Source: an uncultured Saprospiraceae bacterium
Lineage (GTDB): Bacteria > Bacteroidota > Bacteroidia > Chitinophagales > Saprospiraceae
Assembly (NCBI GenBank): GCA_937959375.1
Contig: CALGLS010000246.1
Coordinates: 1-12,077 of the forward strand
Reading direction: 5' to 3'
DNA: 12,077 nucleotides
Position numbers and translations under genes: made by a program. This document shows, in pieces, positions 5,816-12,077 of the stretch. How positions within the stretch are numbered: the first letter of the stretch is position 1; every line of letters begins with the position of its first letter. The notes below the pieces were generated by a model that saw only the letters and a program-made list of their open reading frames with translations, did not search any database and was not told where the DNA came from.

Positions 5816-6208
5816 CACCGCGGGTAAGTCCTCTGGGTTTCCTTCTCCTTTATCTTTTATCTCATCCAGTTTATTAAAAAGACTATTCAATCGGTACATC
5901 TCATCCAGTGTATCGTCCTCATAAATATTAATGACCGGTACACGTCGTACATGCTTACGAATTCGATGAGCTAAACCTTGTCGGAGTTTGTGAATATGCT
6001 CTTGAAGCTGTAGGATAACAGCCTGCTTATTTTCTGTATTGTATATACTTAGATATATTTTGGCTAAAGCCAAATCTGGTGTAACGAGTACTGAAGTAAC
6101 CGTTACTAAAACTTCCGGTCCATAAATATATCCTCCTTCTTGTTGCAGAATGATGCTAAAATGGCGTCTTACAGTTTCCGCAACTTGCTTTTGTCTTTTT
6201 GATTCCAT
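5810..6208 (-). CDS. rbfA: Ribosome-binding factor A
   Basis: A 132-aa KH-fold protein that binds the 30S subunit near helix 1 of 16S rRNA and assists late maturation and cold adaptation. Recognisable text is the N-terminal MESKRQKQVAETVRRHFSIIL, the strand region VTVTSVLVTPDLALAKIYLSI (about 35-55) and the helix-strand LRQGLAHRIRKHVRRVPVINIYEDD (75-99) ending in a helix with LNSLFNKL. The length is typical for the family. The frame extends to an ATG at 6238 that would add ten residues. I chose 6208 because the family starts at MESKRQ and because a -7 box (6225-6232) places the transcription start at about 6218-6221, downstream of that ATG. It diverges from recG and converges on the permease-regulator gene. 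Confidence 0.92.
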   Translation of the reverse strand: MESKRQKQVAETVRRHFSIILQQEGGYIYGPEVLVTVTSVLVTPDLALAKIYLSIYNTENKQAVILQLQEHIHKLRQGLAHRIRKHVRRVPVINIYEDDTLDEMYRLNSLFNKLDEIKDKGEGNPEDLPAVD

Positions 6209-6224
6209 GATAATTAAATTGGGA

Positions 6225-6232
6225 CAAAGATA
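6225..6232 (-). promoter_or_regulatory. Putative -7 box for rbfA
   Basis: On the minus strand TATCTTTG matches TAnnTTTG. A TTG at 6249-6247 gives only a 14-bp spacer, so no proper -33 box is recognised. It predicts a short leader of about 10-13 nt before the ATG at 6208. Confidence 0.5.
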
Positions 6233-6351
6233 GTTCAATTAAAAAACAATTGTCTAGCTTATTACAATATAAAACACCAGATCGTTGCAAGATATCGAGA
6301 AAAATAAAAAAATTGCACTCTAACAGATTACACTAATTACAAAATCGTCAA

Positions 6352-6359
6352 TACATTTG
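6352..6359 (+). promoter_or_regulatory. Putative -7 box for recG
   Basis: TACATTTG matches TAnnTTTG and lies 18 bp before the recG ATG. No TTG occurs at the expected 17-23 bp upstream distance, so the -33 element is not identified. The rest of the rbfA-recG gap (6233-6351) is AT-rich without other clear signals. Confidence 0.45.
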
Positions 6360-6377
6360 TAGCATAGCATTAACTAG

Positions 6378-8495
6378 ATGAGTCAAAATACAGACATACT
6401 TGAAAGCCCCATCGAATTCCTTAAAGGAATTGGCCCATCACGTGCTGACCTTCTAAAGAAAGAACTGAGTATTTTCAAGTTTCGTGACTTACTAATGCAG
6501 TTCCCTTTCCGATATGTGGATAAAACACAGTTTCACAAAATTCGAGATATTAACTACCAAACTCAACAGATACAATTGCGTGGCATCCTGCGACGGCTAT
6601 CCGTTGCGGGACAAGGAGGAAAGAGAAGACTCGTTGCTAACTTCCGAGATGAGACGGGAGTCATTGAATTGATCTGGTTTAAAGGAGTCTCTTGGTTAGA
6701 AAAAAATCTAAACATTGGTGGCGAATATATCGTCTACGGCAAGGTCAACAATTTCAGGGGCAACATCAGCATTCCCCATCCTGAGATAGAAGCGGTCACA
6801 GAAGCGAACACCAGCAAAGCAAATACTTTTGCTCCTGTCTACCCTAGTACTGAAAAACTCAATTCAAAAGGACTTGATTCTAAAGGACGTGGAAAAGCAA
6901 TGGCGGCACTTTTTGAAAAAATAAGTCCACATGAATTGCCTGAGAACTTACCCAGTTACATCATCCAAAAATTCAAATTTCCTTCTCATTATGCTGCTTT
7001 AAAAAACATTCATTTTCCAAAGTCGCAAGGTGAATTGGATGCTGCAAAAGCGAGACTCACATTTGAAGAATTATTTTTTCTACAAATGCGTTTGCTACAA
7101 ATACGAAGACGAAGAAAAACGGCTATAAAAGGACATATCTTTGAAAAGGTTGGTGATTACTTCAATCGTTTTTTCAAAGAGAAACTTCCTTTCGAATTAA
7201 CTGGCGCTCAAAAAAGAGTGCTCAAAGAAATTAGATACGACCTCAAAGTTGGTGTCCAAATGAACCGATTACTGCAAGGTGATGTAGGAAGTGGAAAAAC
7301 AATTGTTGGACTCATGAGCATGTTGCTTGCTTTAGACAATGGTTTTCAAGCTTGCCTCATGGCACCAACTGAAATTTTAGCACAACAACATTTCATATCC
7401 ATTTCAGAATACCTTGAAGGACTCGACATTGAAGTTGCCTTCCTATCTGGTTCTGTAAAAGGTAAAAAAAGAGCAGCACTTTTAGAACGATTGGAAGCTG
7501 GTGAAATTGACATTCTCATCGGTACACATGCATTAATTGAAGATTGGGTGGTTTTCAAAAACCTTGGATTATCTATTACAGATGAGCAACATCGATTTGG
7601 GGTAGCGCAACGTGCAAAACTTTGGAGAAAAGGAATTAAGTATCCACCTCACATTTTAGTCATGACGGCCACTCCTATTCCACGTACGCTTGCCATGACC
7701 TTGTATGGTGATTTGGATGTTTCAGTTATCGATGAGCTACCTCCAGGAAGAAAGGCCATTGAAACTTTACACAAAACAGAAAGCAATCGACTTCGCGTTA
7801 TCGGGTTCATGAAATCGGAGATCGCAAAAGGCCGACAAATTTATATCGTCTTCCCTTTAATTGAAGAATCTGCAAAATTGGATTTGCAAAACCTCGAAAC
7901 CGGCTATGAACTTTTGTTGCGAGATTTTCCGATGCCAGACTACCAAATCAGTGTCGTTCATGGTCGAATGAAAGCAAAAGACAAGGACTTTGAAATGCAG
8001 CGTTTTGTTAGAGGAGAAACACAAATTATGGTCGCTACCACTGTAATCGAAGTTGGTGTAAATGTTCCCAACGCTTCTGTTATGATTATTGAGAATACAG
8101 AACGCTTTGGACTTTCCCAATTACATCAGTTGCGTGGACGTGTTGGACGTGGAGCTGAGCAATCTTTTTGTATCCTCATGTCTAGTTTCAAATTAAGCAA
8201 AGAGGCAAAAGAGCGTATTCAAACTATGGTACGCACCAATAATGGTTTTGAAATCGCAGAAGCGGATCTTAAGCTTAGAGGACCAGGAAGTATTGAAGGA
8301 ACTCAACAAAGTGGTATTCTCAACTTCCGAATTGCGGATCTAGCTCGAGATGGTAGAGTCTTACAAGCTGCCCGTGAAATTGCTGCTCGCATTCTGGATA
8401 GCGATCCGAAACTAGAAAAACCAGAACATCAGGCACTTAAACATTACTTGGAAGCTCATGTAAAACCGGTAAAAGGTTGGAGCTTGATTAGTTAG
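6378..8495 (+). CDS. recG: ATP-dependent DNA helicase RecG
   Basis: A 705-aa branched-DNA translocase that regresses stalled replication forks and processes recombination intermediates. From the N-terminus it shows a helical lead with LKGIGPSRADLLKKE (15-29), the OB-fold wedge domain (about 60-140), and helicase motif I GDVGSGKT (301-308). It continues with motif Ib-type APTEILAQQH (329-338), motif II DEQH (402-405), motif III TATPIPRT (430-437), ATTVIEVGVNVP (553-564) and motif VI QLHQLRGRVGRG (581-592). The RecG C-terminal signature EADLKLRGPGSIEGTQQSG is at 628-646. Length and all motifs are normal, and no damage is seen. The ATG at 6378 gives the usual N-terminus. It is transcribed divergently from rbfA. 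No strong terminator follows; downstream is a gap with repeat-like sequence. Confidence 0.97.
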   Translation: MSQNTDILESPIEFLKGIGPSRADLLKKELSIFKFRDLLMQFPFRYVDKTQFHKIRDINYQTQQIQLRGILRRLSVAGQGGKRRLVANFRDETGVIELIWFKGVSWLEKNLNIGGEYIVYGKVNNFRGNISIPHPEIEAVTEANTSKANTFAPVYPSTEKLNSKGLDSKGRGKAMAALFEKISPHELPENLPSYIIQKFKFPSHYAALKNIHFPKSQGELDAAKARLTFEELFFLQMRLLQIRRRRKTAIKGHIFEKVGDYFNRFFKEKLPFELTGAQKRVLKEIRYDLKVGVQMNRLLQGDVGSGKTIVGLMSMLLALDNGFQACLMAPTEILAQQHFISISEYLEGLDIEVAFLSGSVKGKKRAALLERLEAGEIDILIGTHALIEDWVVFKNLGLSITDEQHRFGVAQRAKLWRKGIKYPPHILVMTATPIPRTLAMTLYGDLDVSVIDELPPGRKAIETLHKTESNRLRVIGFMKSEIAKGRQIYIVFPLIEESAKLDLQNLETGYELLLRDFPMPDYQISVVHGRMKAKDKDFEMQRFVRGETQIMVATTVIEVGVNVPNASVMIIENTERFGLSQLHQLRGRVGRGAEQSFCILMSSFKLSKEAKERIQTMVRTNNGFEIAEADLKLRGPGSIEGTQQSGILNFRIADLARDGRVLQAAREIAARILDSDPKLEKPEHQALKHYLEAHVKPVKGWSLIS

Positions 8496-8504
8496 AGAGT
8501 GGGA

Positions 8505-8529
8505 CCCTTCGACTTTGCTCAGGATGACA
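8505..8529. repeat. Short dispersed-repeat motif (TTCGACTTTGCTCAGGATGA type)
   Basis: Starting at 8505, CCC precedes TTCGACTTTGCTCAGGATGA and CA follows it. This closely resembles a short intergenic repeat seen in many bacterial genomes (complement: TGTCATCCTGAGCGAAGTCG). It is recognised from memory only. It lies 10 bp after the recG stop, in sequence that is visibly more GC-rich than the surrounding genes. Confidence 0.4.
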
Positions 8530-8574
8530 AAATCGGCAGCACCCCACTATTACGACGCTCCGCGATCGAGTGAA

Positions 8575-8618
8575 CTTCCAACCTCCCACTTCCCACTTCC
8601 CGCCTCCAACTCCCCACC
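8575..8618. repeat. Pyrimidine-rich degenerate tandem tract
   Basis: About 44 bp made almost only of C and T with spaced A, built from degenerate units such as CTTCCAAC, CTCCCA, CTTCCCA, CTTCCCG and CCTCCAA. It is non-coding, strand-asymmetric and unlike the flanking AT-rich DNA. Similar CTCCCAAC-type tracts occur in Bacteroidota intergenic DNA as far as I recall. Function is unknown. Confidence 0.45.
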
Positions 8619-8693
8619 ATTACGTTAATCTAAGTTAACAACCAGCTCCAGTATCTTAATTTTATCAGAATAACAGAAAATAACGGCAGTTTA

Positions 8694-8724
8694 TTTGTAT
8701 ATTAAATACCATCTCCTATTTTTG
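8694..8724 (+). promoter_or_regulatory. Bacteroidota-type promoter of the phosphatase-ankyrin gene
   Basis: TTTG (8694-8697), a 19-bp spacer and TATTTTTG (8717-8724) match TTTG-N19-TAnnTTTG exactly. The predicted start at about 8727-8731 gives a leader of roughly 10 nt before the ATG at 8740. Confidence 0.75.
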
Positions 8725-8739
8725 GTCGTTTAATGCAAA

Positions 8740-10392
8740 ATGAAACCGATGGGTCTATCAATCAAAATAACACAAATTGCTTTATTTCTTCTCTTCATAG
8801 GGATCTTTTCTCCTTTGCAAGCCAGCACATCTTGTGTCGATAATGATGACCTAACCCCTGACAATTCAGACCTTTCTATAGATGGTCCTTATGTTTTTTA
8901 TGGAAAAAACAAGGTTACCGTTAAAACAATCGAAGTAAAAAACGCTGAATACAATATGGTCGCCAATGAGTACCCTTCAAGAGAGGAGGTACCTACACTT
9001 AGTTGCGTCATTGATAGCAAGCGAAAATTTAATATCAATCTTCACGAAAGAATTGTTTCTCCGCCTTCTGAATATCCAGCACCAGCTAAATTATTTGCTA
9101 TTTCTGATATTGAAGGTAATTTTCATGCCTTTGTCAAAACACTTATGGGCAATGGTGTTATTGATGAAAATTACCAGTGGTCGTATGGTGATGGTCATTT
9201 AGTACTTGTTGGAGATTTCTTCGACAGAGGATTAAATGTAACGGCATGTCTTTGGTTGATTTATGAATTGGAGTCACAAGCCGCTGAACAAGGAGGGATG
9301 GTACATTTTATTTTGGGTAACCATGAAGAAATGAATCTTAGCGGCGATTATCGCTATGTAAGAAGTAAATATAAAACAGTTGCTAAAAAATTGAAATGTT
9401 CTTACGGTGAAATGTTTGACAACAACACGGAACTAGGTCGTTGGTTGAGAAGTAAAAATATGATCGAGAAAATTGGTGAGACTATTTATGTGCATGCAGG
9501 ACTGAGTCCTCAAATAGCTGGCTCTCAACTTTCACTCGAGGAAATTAATAAGATTTGCCATACGCACATCGGAAAGAAACAAGATGAATTACAGAGTAAG
9601 GGTGGCTCTGTATCTTTAGTATTTGCCAAAATAGGTCCACTATGGTATCGTGGTTTCTTTGGTCAGAAACTAGAGGAAGCTACCGTAGCAACTATACTCG
9701 ATCGTTTTGGTGCAAAGCATGTTGTCGTTGGTCATACTATTGTTGACGAAATCAGTACACTTCACAATGGACGAGTCGTGGCGATTGATGTCAAGCATTC
9801 TGAGCATGTTGCGAATGCCCGGCCAAATGCTCTATTTGTAGAGGACGGACGATTTTATAAAGTAAATTACAAAGGTTCAGCGCAGCCAGTTGAAGAAGCG
9901 GGAGGAAAAAAGCCTGATGTCTCTACCGTTGCATTCAAAGCAATTCGCTCAAACAATTTACTTTTACTCAAGACCTTCATTAATAATGGAAACGATGTAA
10001 AAGGTTTATACTCCTCAAAGAAATATCCACTACTACATTATGCAATAGAATTTGGAAGTATTGAAGCGGTAGGAATACTACTCGGAGCTGGCGCTGATCC
10101 CGATCAATTTTTTGATGGAAAAACAGCACTCATGCATGCCATCAAACATAAGAAAGAAAAATCGATTACACTTCTACTGGAAAGTAACGTAGATGTAAAC
10201 GTTCAAAATCATCGCCAACAAACTGCTTTGTTTTATGTATCCAGATATGGAAACGCGACCTTGGCAAAAAAACTAGTTAGCTTTGGAGCCAACCCAGCAA
10301 TAAAAGATCAATCTGGCGTTAATGCTTTTCAGTTTGCTGTTAAGAATTCGAATGTGACAGTTGCTCAGTATTTGAAATCTTTAGCTAAATAA
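8740..10392 (+). CDS. Exported calcineurin-like phosphatase with ankyrin repeats
   Basis: A 550-aa protein. Residues 1-28 look like a signal peptide (KITQIALFLLFIGIFSPLQA), so it is probably periplasmic. Residues 116-352 form a metallophosphatase domain related to the PPP/bacterial calcineurin-like group: FAISDIEGNF (119-128), GDFFDRG (158-164), GNHEE (193-197), YVHAGLSP (250-257) and VVVGHT (328-333). The first motif is D-x-E-G rather than the usual D-x-H-G, replacing a metal-ligand His with Glu. After a Gly/Lys linker (378-391), residues 394-548 contain about four to five ankyrin repeats, for example PLLHYAIEFGSIEAVGILLGAGADP, KTALMHAIKHKKEKS and QTALFYVSRYGNATLAKKLVSFGANP. Ankyrin repeats normally bind protein partners, so a targeted phosphatase is plausible. 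The substrate is unknown. It has its own promoter at 8694-8724 and ends at a strong terminator. Confidence 0.9.
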   Translation: MKPMGLSIKITQIALFLLFIGIFSPLQASTSCVDNDDLTPDNSDLSIDGPYVFYGKNKVTVKTIEVKNAEYNMVANEYPSREEVPTLSCVIDSKRKFNINLHERIVSPPSEYPAPAKLFAISDIEGNFHAFVKTLMGNGVIDENYQWSYGDGHLVLVGDFFDRGLNVTACLWLIYELESQAAEQGGMVHFILGNHEEMNLSGDYRYVRSKYKTVAKKLKCSYGEMFDNNTELGRWLRSKNMIEKIGETIYVHAGLSPQIAGSQLSLEEINKICHTHIGKKQDELQSKGGSVSLVFAKIGPLWYRGFFGQKLEEATVATILDRFGAKHVVVGHTIVDEISTLHNGRVVAIDVKHSEHVANARPNALFVEDGRFYKVNYKGSAQPVEEAGGKKPDVSTVAFKAIRSNNLLLLKTFINNGNDVKGLYSSKKYPLLHYAIEFGSIEAVGILLGAGADPDQFFDGKTALMHAIKHKKEKSITLLLESNVDVNVQNHRQQTALFYVSRYGNATLAKKLVSFGANPAIKDQSGVNAFQFAVKNSNVTVAQYLKSLAK

Positions 10393-10409
10393 GTGCTTAC
10401 TTTTTATCT

Positions 10410-10456
10410 AAAATAAGAAAGCCTCAGCGATACATTCGTTGAGGCTTTCTTATTTT
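10410..10456. terminator. Strong bidirectional intrinsic terminator
   Basis: A 21-bp stem with a single G-U pair and a 5-nt loop (TACAT, 10431-10435). The left arm 10410-10430 contains AAGAAAGCCTCAGCGA and the right arm 10436-10456 contains TCGTTGAGGCTTTCTT. The stem is GC-rich near the loop and ends in A-rich and T-rich flanks on both strands. It lies 17 bp after the phosphatase-ankyrin stop and 29 bp beyond the cytochrome stop on the other strand, so it serves both convergent genes. Confidence 0.93.
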
Positions 10457-10485
10457 GCTTTAAGCATTTTTACAAATCAAAAACA

Positions 10486-11904
10486 TTAGATCGTTTTAAG
10501 ATATTCAATCAAGTCACTACGATCTGCATCAGATAATCCATCGCCGTAATTATGTCCTTCATTTCCATAACCAGGAATAGTGGTATCGTAAACATCTGTT
10601 GAGTTCGCTTCTGTTCTTACTTCATATTTCCAACCTACTTTTTCAAAATCATAGTCAGAAGTATTAAAGCTTCGTTCCCAATAACCCGGACGTTCCGCAC
10701 TATTCAATAAGGTCTCAAGGTTTGGAACAGAACCATTGTGCAAATAAGGCGCTGTAGCCCAAATTCCATCTAGTGGTGGTGCTACATAACCATCCTCTGG
10801 AGTGAAACTCGCTGATGAAGGAAAGACGCTAAACCAACTATTGTTGTACCAGTCTTGAAAATTCCCATCGGTATAATTACTAGATGCTAACAAAGGATCA
10901 GTACCAATCTTATCAAGCGAAACCAACAAATTGGGATACGTTTCATCCACCCCATAAGTACCATGACAAGCTTGGCAGTTATTTTCAAAAATCACTTGCC
11001 CTCTTACTACCTTTTCTGAGTCGATGGATTCTGTATATACTGGGGCTTCAAGGCTATTAATATAAGCCAGTACATCTACAAAATTTTGATCAACGAGGCG
11101 TGCTTTTGTAGAGTCCTTTAGTGTCAACAGACTGGATGCCATCATTATTCGGGAAAAGTCTCCCTTACCTCCTCCAGAGTAAAACATGGCGTTTTTCTTT
11201 TTAAGTATCCACCATGGTGGTACGTCAGAAGTAATGGTTTCATCTGGAATTGGGACCGATGGTGATTCTTGCCAAGTCAAATCATTAATATCGCGATGTG
11301 CCGCTAATACCACTGAAAGTTTTGCTGCAGGATTGAGCCCTCTCATCGGAGCAACGACGTGTGGCCCAATAGCAGTTAATGCTCGTCCAAATGGCAGGTA
11401 GGCCTCCTGTTCTGGTGAACCTGATCCATAGGTAAACTGTACCGCTAAATCTAAGGTACCAACGGAAGCGCTCTGATCTGTCGTAAAATCTCCCACTGAG
11501 TTTCCAAGCCCAACAATAAATTCTCCATTTATTTTTTGAGCATGACACTGGAGGCAGTTTGTCGCAACAACGCGTACACCGTTAGGTGCATCAAGGGCTG
11601 TAAAGTCAGGACTTAAAAGGGCATTGTCTCCTGTTCGATTCAAGAGGTTGTCGGTATCCTCCCCAAAAACTGTGAGGTATAAATTATATGGAATACCTGC
11701 ATCAACATAATCACCATTAATGAGATAGTCGTATCCAGCGGCAGCGTTGCCCGTTCGCTGAGGTGAAGATTCAATAAAAGAGGTTCCCGCTGGTGGACCT
11801 TCTATAGGTTGCTCATCCACTGCTTCATCATCTTTTTGACAAGATTGAATCAGTAATAGACCACAAAGGATGCTCAACAAGCATACGGTAAGTTTAATTT
11901 TCAT
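10486..11904 (-). CDS. Di-haem c-type cytochrome lipoprotein (CcP/MauG/RoxA-like)
   Basis: A 472-aa envelope protein with two covalent haem c sites, CLQCH (117-121) and CQACH (310-314). The signal peptide ends in a lipobox-like LLIQSC (Cys22), so it is probably lipid-anchored. The spacing of the two haems, the middle segment DVPPWWILKKKNAMFYSGGG (227-246) and the late APPLDGIWATAPYLHNGSVP (375-394) fit the bacterial di-haem cytochrome c peroxidase superfamily. They recall its RoxA-like branch. The substrate (peroxide, or oxidative cleavage of a polymer or aromatic) cannot be decided. The frame runs up to an ATG at 11940. I chose 11904 because the signal peptide begins at MKIKLTVCLL and a -7 box at 11925-11932 lies downstream of the earlier ATG. 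It is single-gene, convergent with the phosphatase-ankyrin gene. Confidence 0.88.
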   Translation of the reverse strand: MKIKLTVCLLSILCGLLLIQSCQKDDEAVDEQPIEGPPAGTSFIESSPQRTGNAAAGYDYLINGDYVDAGIPYNLYLTVFGEDTDNLLNRTGDNALLSPDFTALDAPNGVRVVATNCLQCHAQKINGEFIVGLGNSVGDFTTDQSASVGTLDLAVQFTYGSGSPEQEAYLPFGRALTAIGPHVVAPMRGLNPAAKLSVVLAAHRDINDLTWQESPSVPIPDETITSDVPPWWILKKKNAMFYSGGGKGDFSRIMMASSLLTLKDSTKARLVDQNFVDVLAYINSLEAPVYTESIDSEKVVRGQVIFENNCQACHGTYGVDETYPNLLVSLDKIGTDPLLASSNYTDGNFQDWYNNSWFSVFPSSASFTPEDGYVAPPLDGIWATAPYLHNGSVPNLETLLNSAERPGYWERSFNTSDYDFEKVGWKYEVRTEANSTDVYDTTIPGYGNEGHNYGDGLSDADRSDLIEYLKTI

Positions 11905-11911
11905 GATATTA

Positions 11912-11941
11912 TTTGTTCGTTTTGCAAAGATAACGAACAAA
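11912..11941. promoter_or_regulatory. Putative operator: perfect 10-bp dyad upstream of cytochrome gene
   Basis: TTTGTTCGTT (11912-11921) and AACGAACAAA (11932-11941) are perfect inverted repeats around a 10-nt spacer that contains most of the -7 box. The layout suits a dimeric repressor blocking the cytochrome promoter. The binding protein is not identified. A hairpin in the leader is unlikely because most of the dyad would lie upstream of the transcription start. Confidence 0.5.
11925..11932 (-). promoter_or_regulatory. Putative -7 box for the cytochrome gene
   Basis: On the minus strand TATCTTTG matches TAnnTTTG and is the same octamer as at rbfA. No TTG is found 17-23 bp upstream. Transcription would start at about 11918-11921, leaving a leader of about 15 nt before the ATG at 11904. 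Confidence 0.5.
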
Positions 11942-11981
11942 CATCGAGCTTCGTCTTTGTAATCTCTTTATTTTTTTGGGA

Positions 11982-12077
11982 TTAGTTAAGCAGGGTAACA
12001 TCTCCACTTTTTAAAATTAGCGCTCCAGTATCACTCTTTAACCAAATTTGATAAACATAAACTCCGGGGTTCATCAG
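11982..12077 (-). CDS. C-terminal end of a CHU_C/type IX-secreted surface protein (partial)
   Basis: The last 31 codons of a gene that enters from the right edge. The readable end contains NPGVYVYQIWLKSDTGALIL followed by KSGDVTLLN and a TAA stop at 11982-11984. The pattern PGVYVY-(hydrophobic strand)-DxxG-(K)SGDVTLL is the final beta-hairpin of the gliding-motility-associated C-terminal (CHU_C, type B sorting) domain. That domain directs large Bacteroidota proteins through the type IX secretion system to the cell surface. The rest of the protein lies outside the window, so its function is unknown. It is co-directional with the di-haem cytochrome gene, 77 bp upstream of that gene's start codon. 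No GC-rich terminator is visible between them apart from a T-run on the plus strand (11969-11977). Confidence 0.75.
   Translation of the reverse strand: MMNPGVYVYQIWLKSDTGALILKSGDVTLLN

Noticed and set aside
6209..6238. Ten extra residues at the start of RbfA
   Set aside because: They are not part of the family N-terminus, and the -7 box at 6225-6232 lies inside this extension.
8624..8639. GTTAA-TCTAAG-TTAAC hairpin as recG terminator
   Set aside because: The 5-bp A-T stem has no T-run and lies more than 120 bp from the stop, so it is probably chance.
11285..11548. Overlapping minus-strand frame inside the cytochrome gene
   Set aside because: Shadow of the cytochrome in another frame; no domain or start signal, and the real frame carries the haem motifs.
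11905..11940. Twelve extra residues on the cytochrome
   Set aside because: The signal peptide begins at the ATG at 11904, and the extension overlaps the -7 box and the dyad.

Overview
The window looks like a chromosomal segment of a Bacteroidota bacterium, probably a Saprospiria/Lewinella-like marine lineage, although the order is a guess. The evidence is as follows. Several genes are preceded by the Bacteroidota-specific -7 box TAnnTTTG, twice with a TTTG -33 box at exactly 19 bp. Purine-rich Shine-Dalgarno sequences are not evident. A gene fragment at the right edge encodes a gliding-motility/type IX secretion C-terminal (CHU_C-like) tail. Bacteroidota-type lipoproteins and a small outer-membrane beta-barrel protein are present, and base composition is AT-rich. 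No rRNA, tRNA, CRISPR array or intact insertion sequence was seen.

Layout. 1-340 is non-coding and holds the right half of a long palindromic repeat plus a second imperfect palindrome. 341-1641 (minus) is a two-gene unit: a small conserved protein with an acidic tail, then a PhnP-like metallo-beta-lactamase-fold hydrolase that starts at TTG. 1642-2068 is non-coding and carries a complete 164-bp palindromic repeat, a partial copy of it and other dyads. 2069-4163 (plus) is a tight cluster: outer-membrane beta-barrel protein, proline-rich lipoprotein, short Ppx/GppA phosphatase. 4265-5761 (plus) encodes an ABC-3 family metal permease fused to a complete DtxR/MntR-type regulator (winged helix, metal-binding/dimerisation domain, FeoA-like domain). 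It lies behind a good promoter and a DtxR-like palindrome. 5810-6208 (minus) is rbfA and 6378-8495 (plus) is recG, transcribed divergently. 8496-8739 is a gap with a short dispersed-repeat motif and a pyrimidine-rich tract. 8740-10392 (plus) is an exported calcineurin-like phosphatase fused to ankyrin repeats. 10486-11904 (minus) is a di-haem c-type cytochrome lipoprotein. These last two genes converge on a very strong bidirectional terminator. At 11982-12077 (minus) is the end of a CHU_C-type cell-surface protein.

Most genes are housekeeping (ribosome maturation, fork repair, polyphosphate/ppGpp metabolism) or envelope proteins with no shared pathway. The most notable locus is the permease-regulator fusion. 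It has the architecture of chlamydial YtgCR, with a candidate self-operator 4202-4225 directly upstream of its -33 box and a start codon so close to the -7 box that its transcript may be leaderless. The intergenic palindromes (near 1-135, 191-327, 1659-1822, 1947-1990) look like a MITE- or REP-like family and are the second point of interest.
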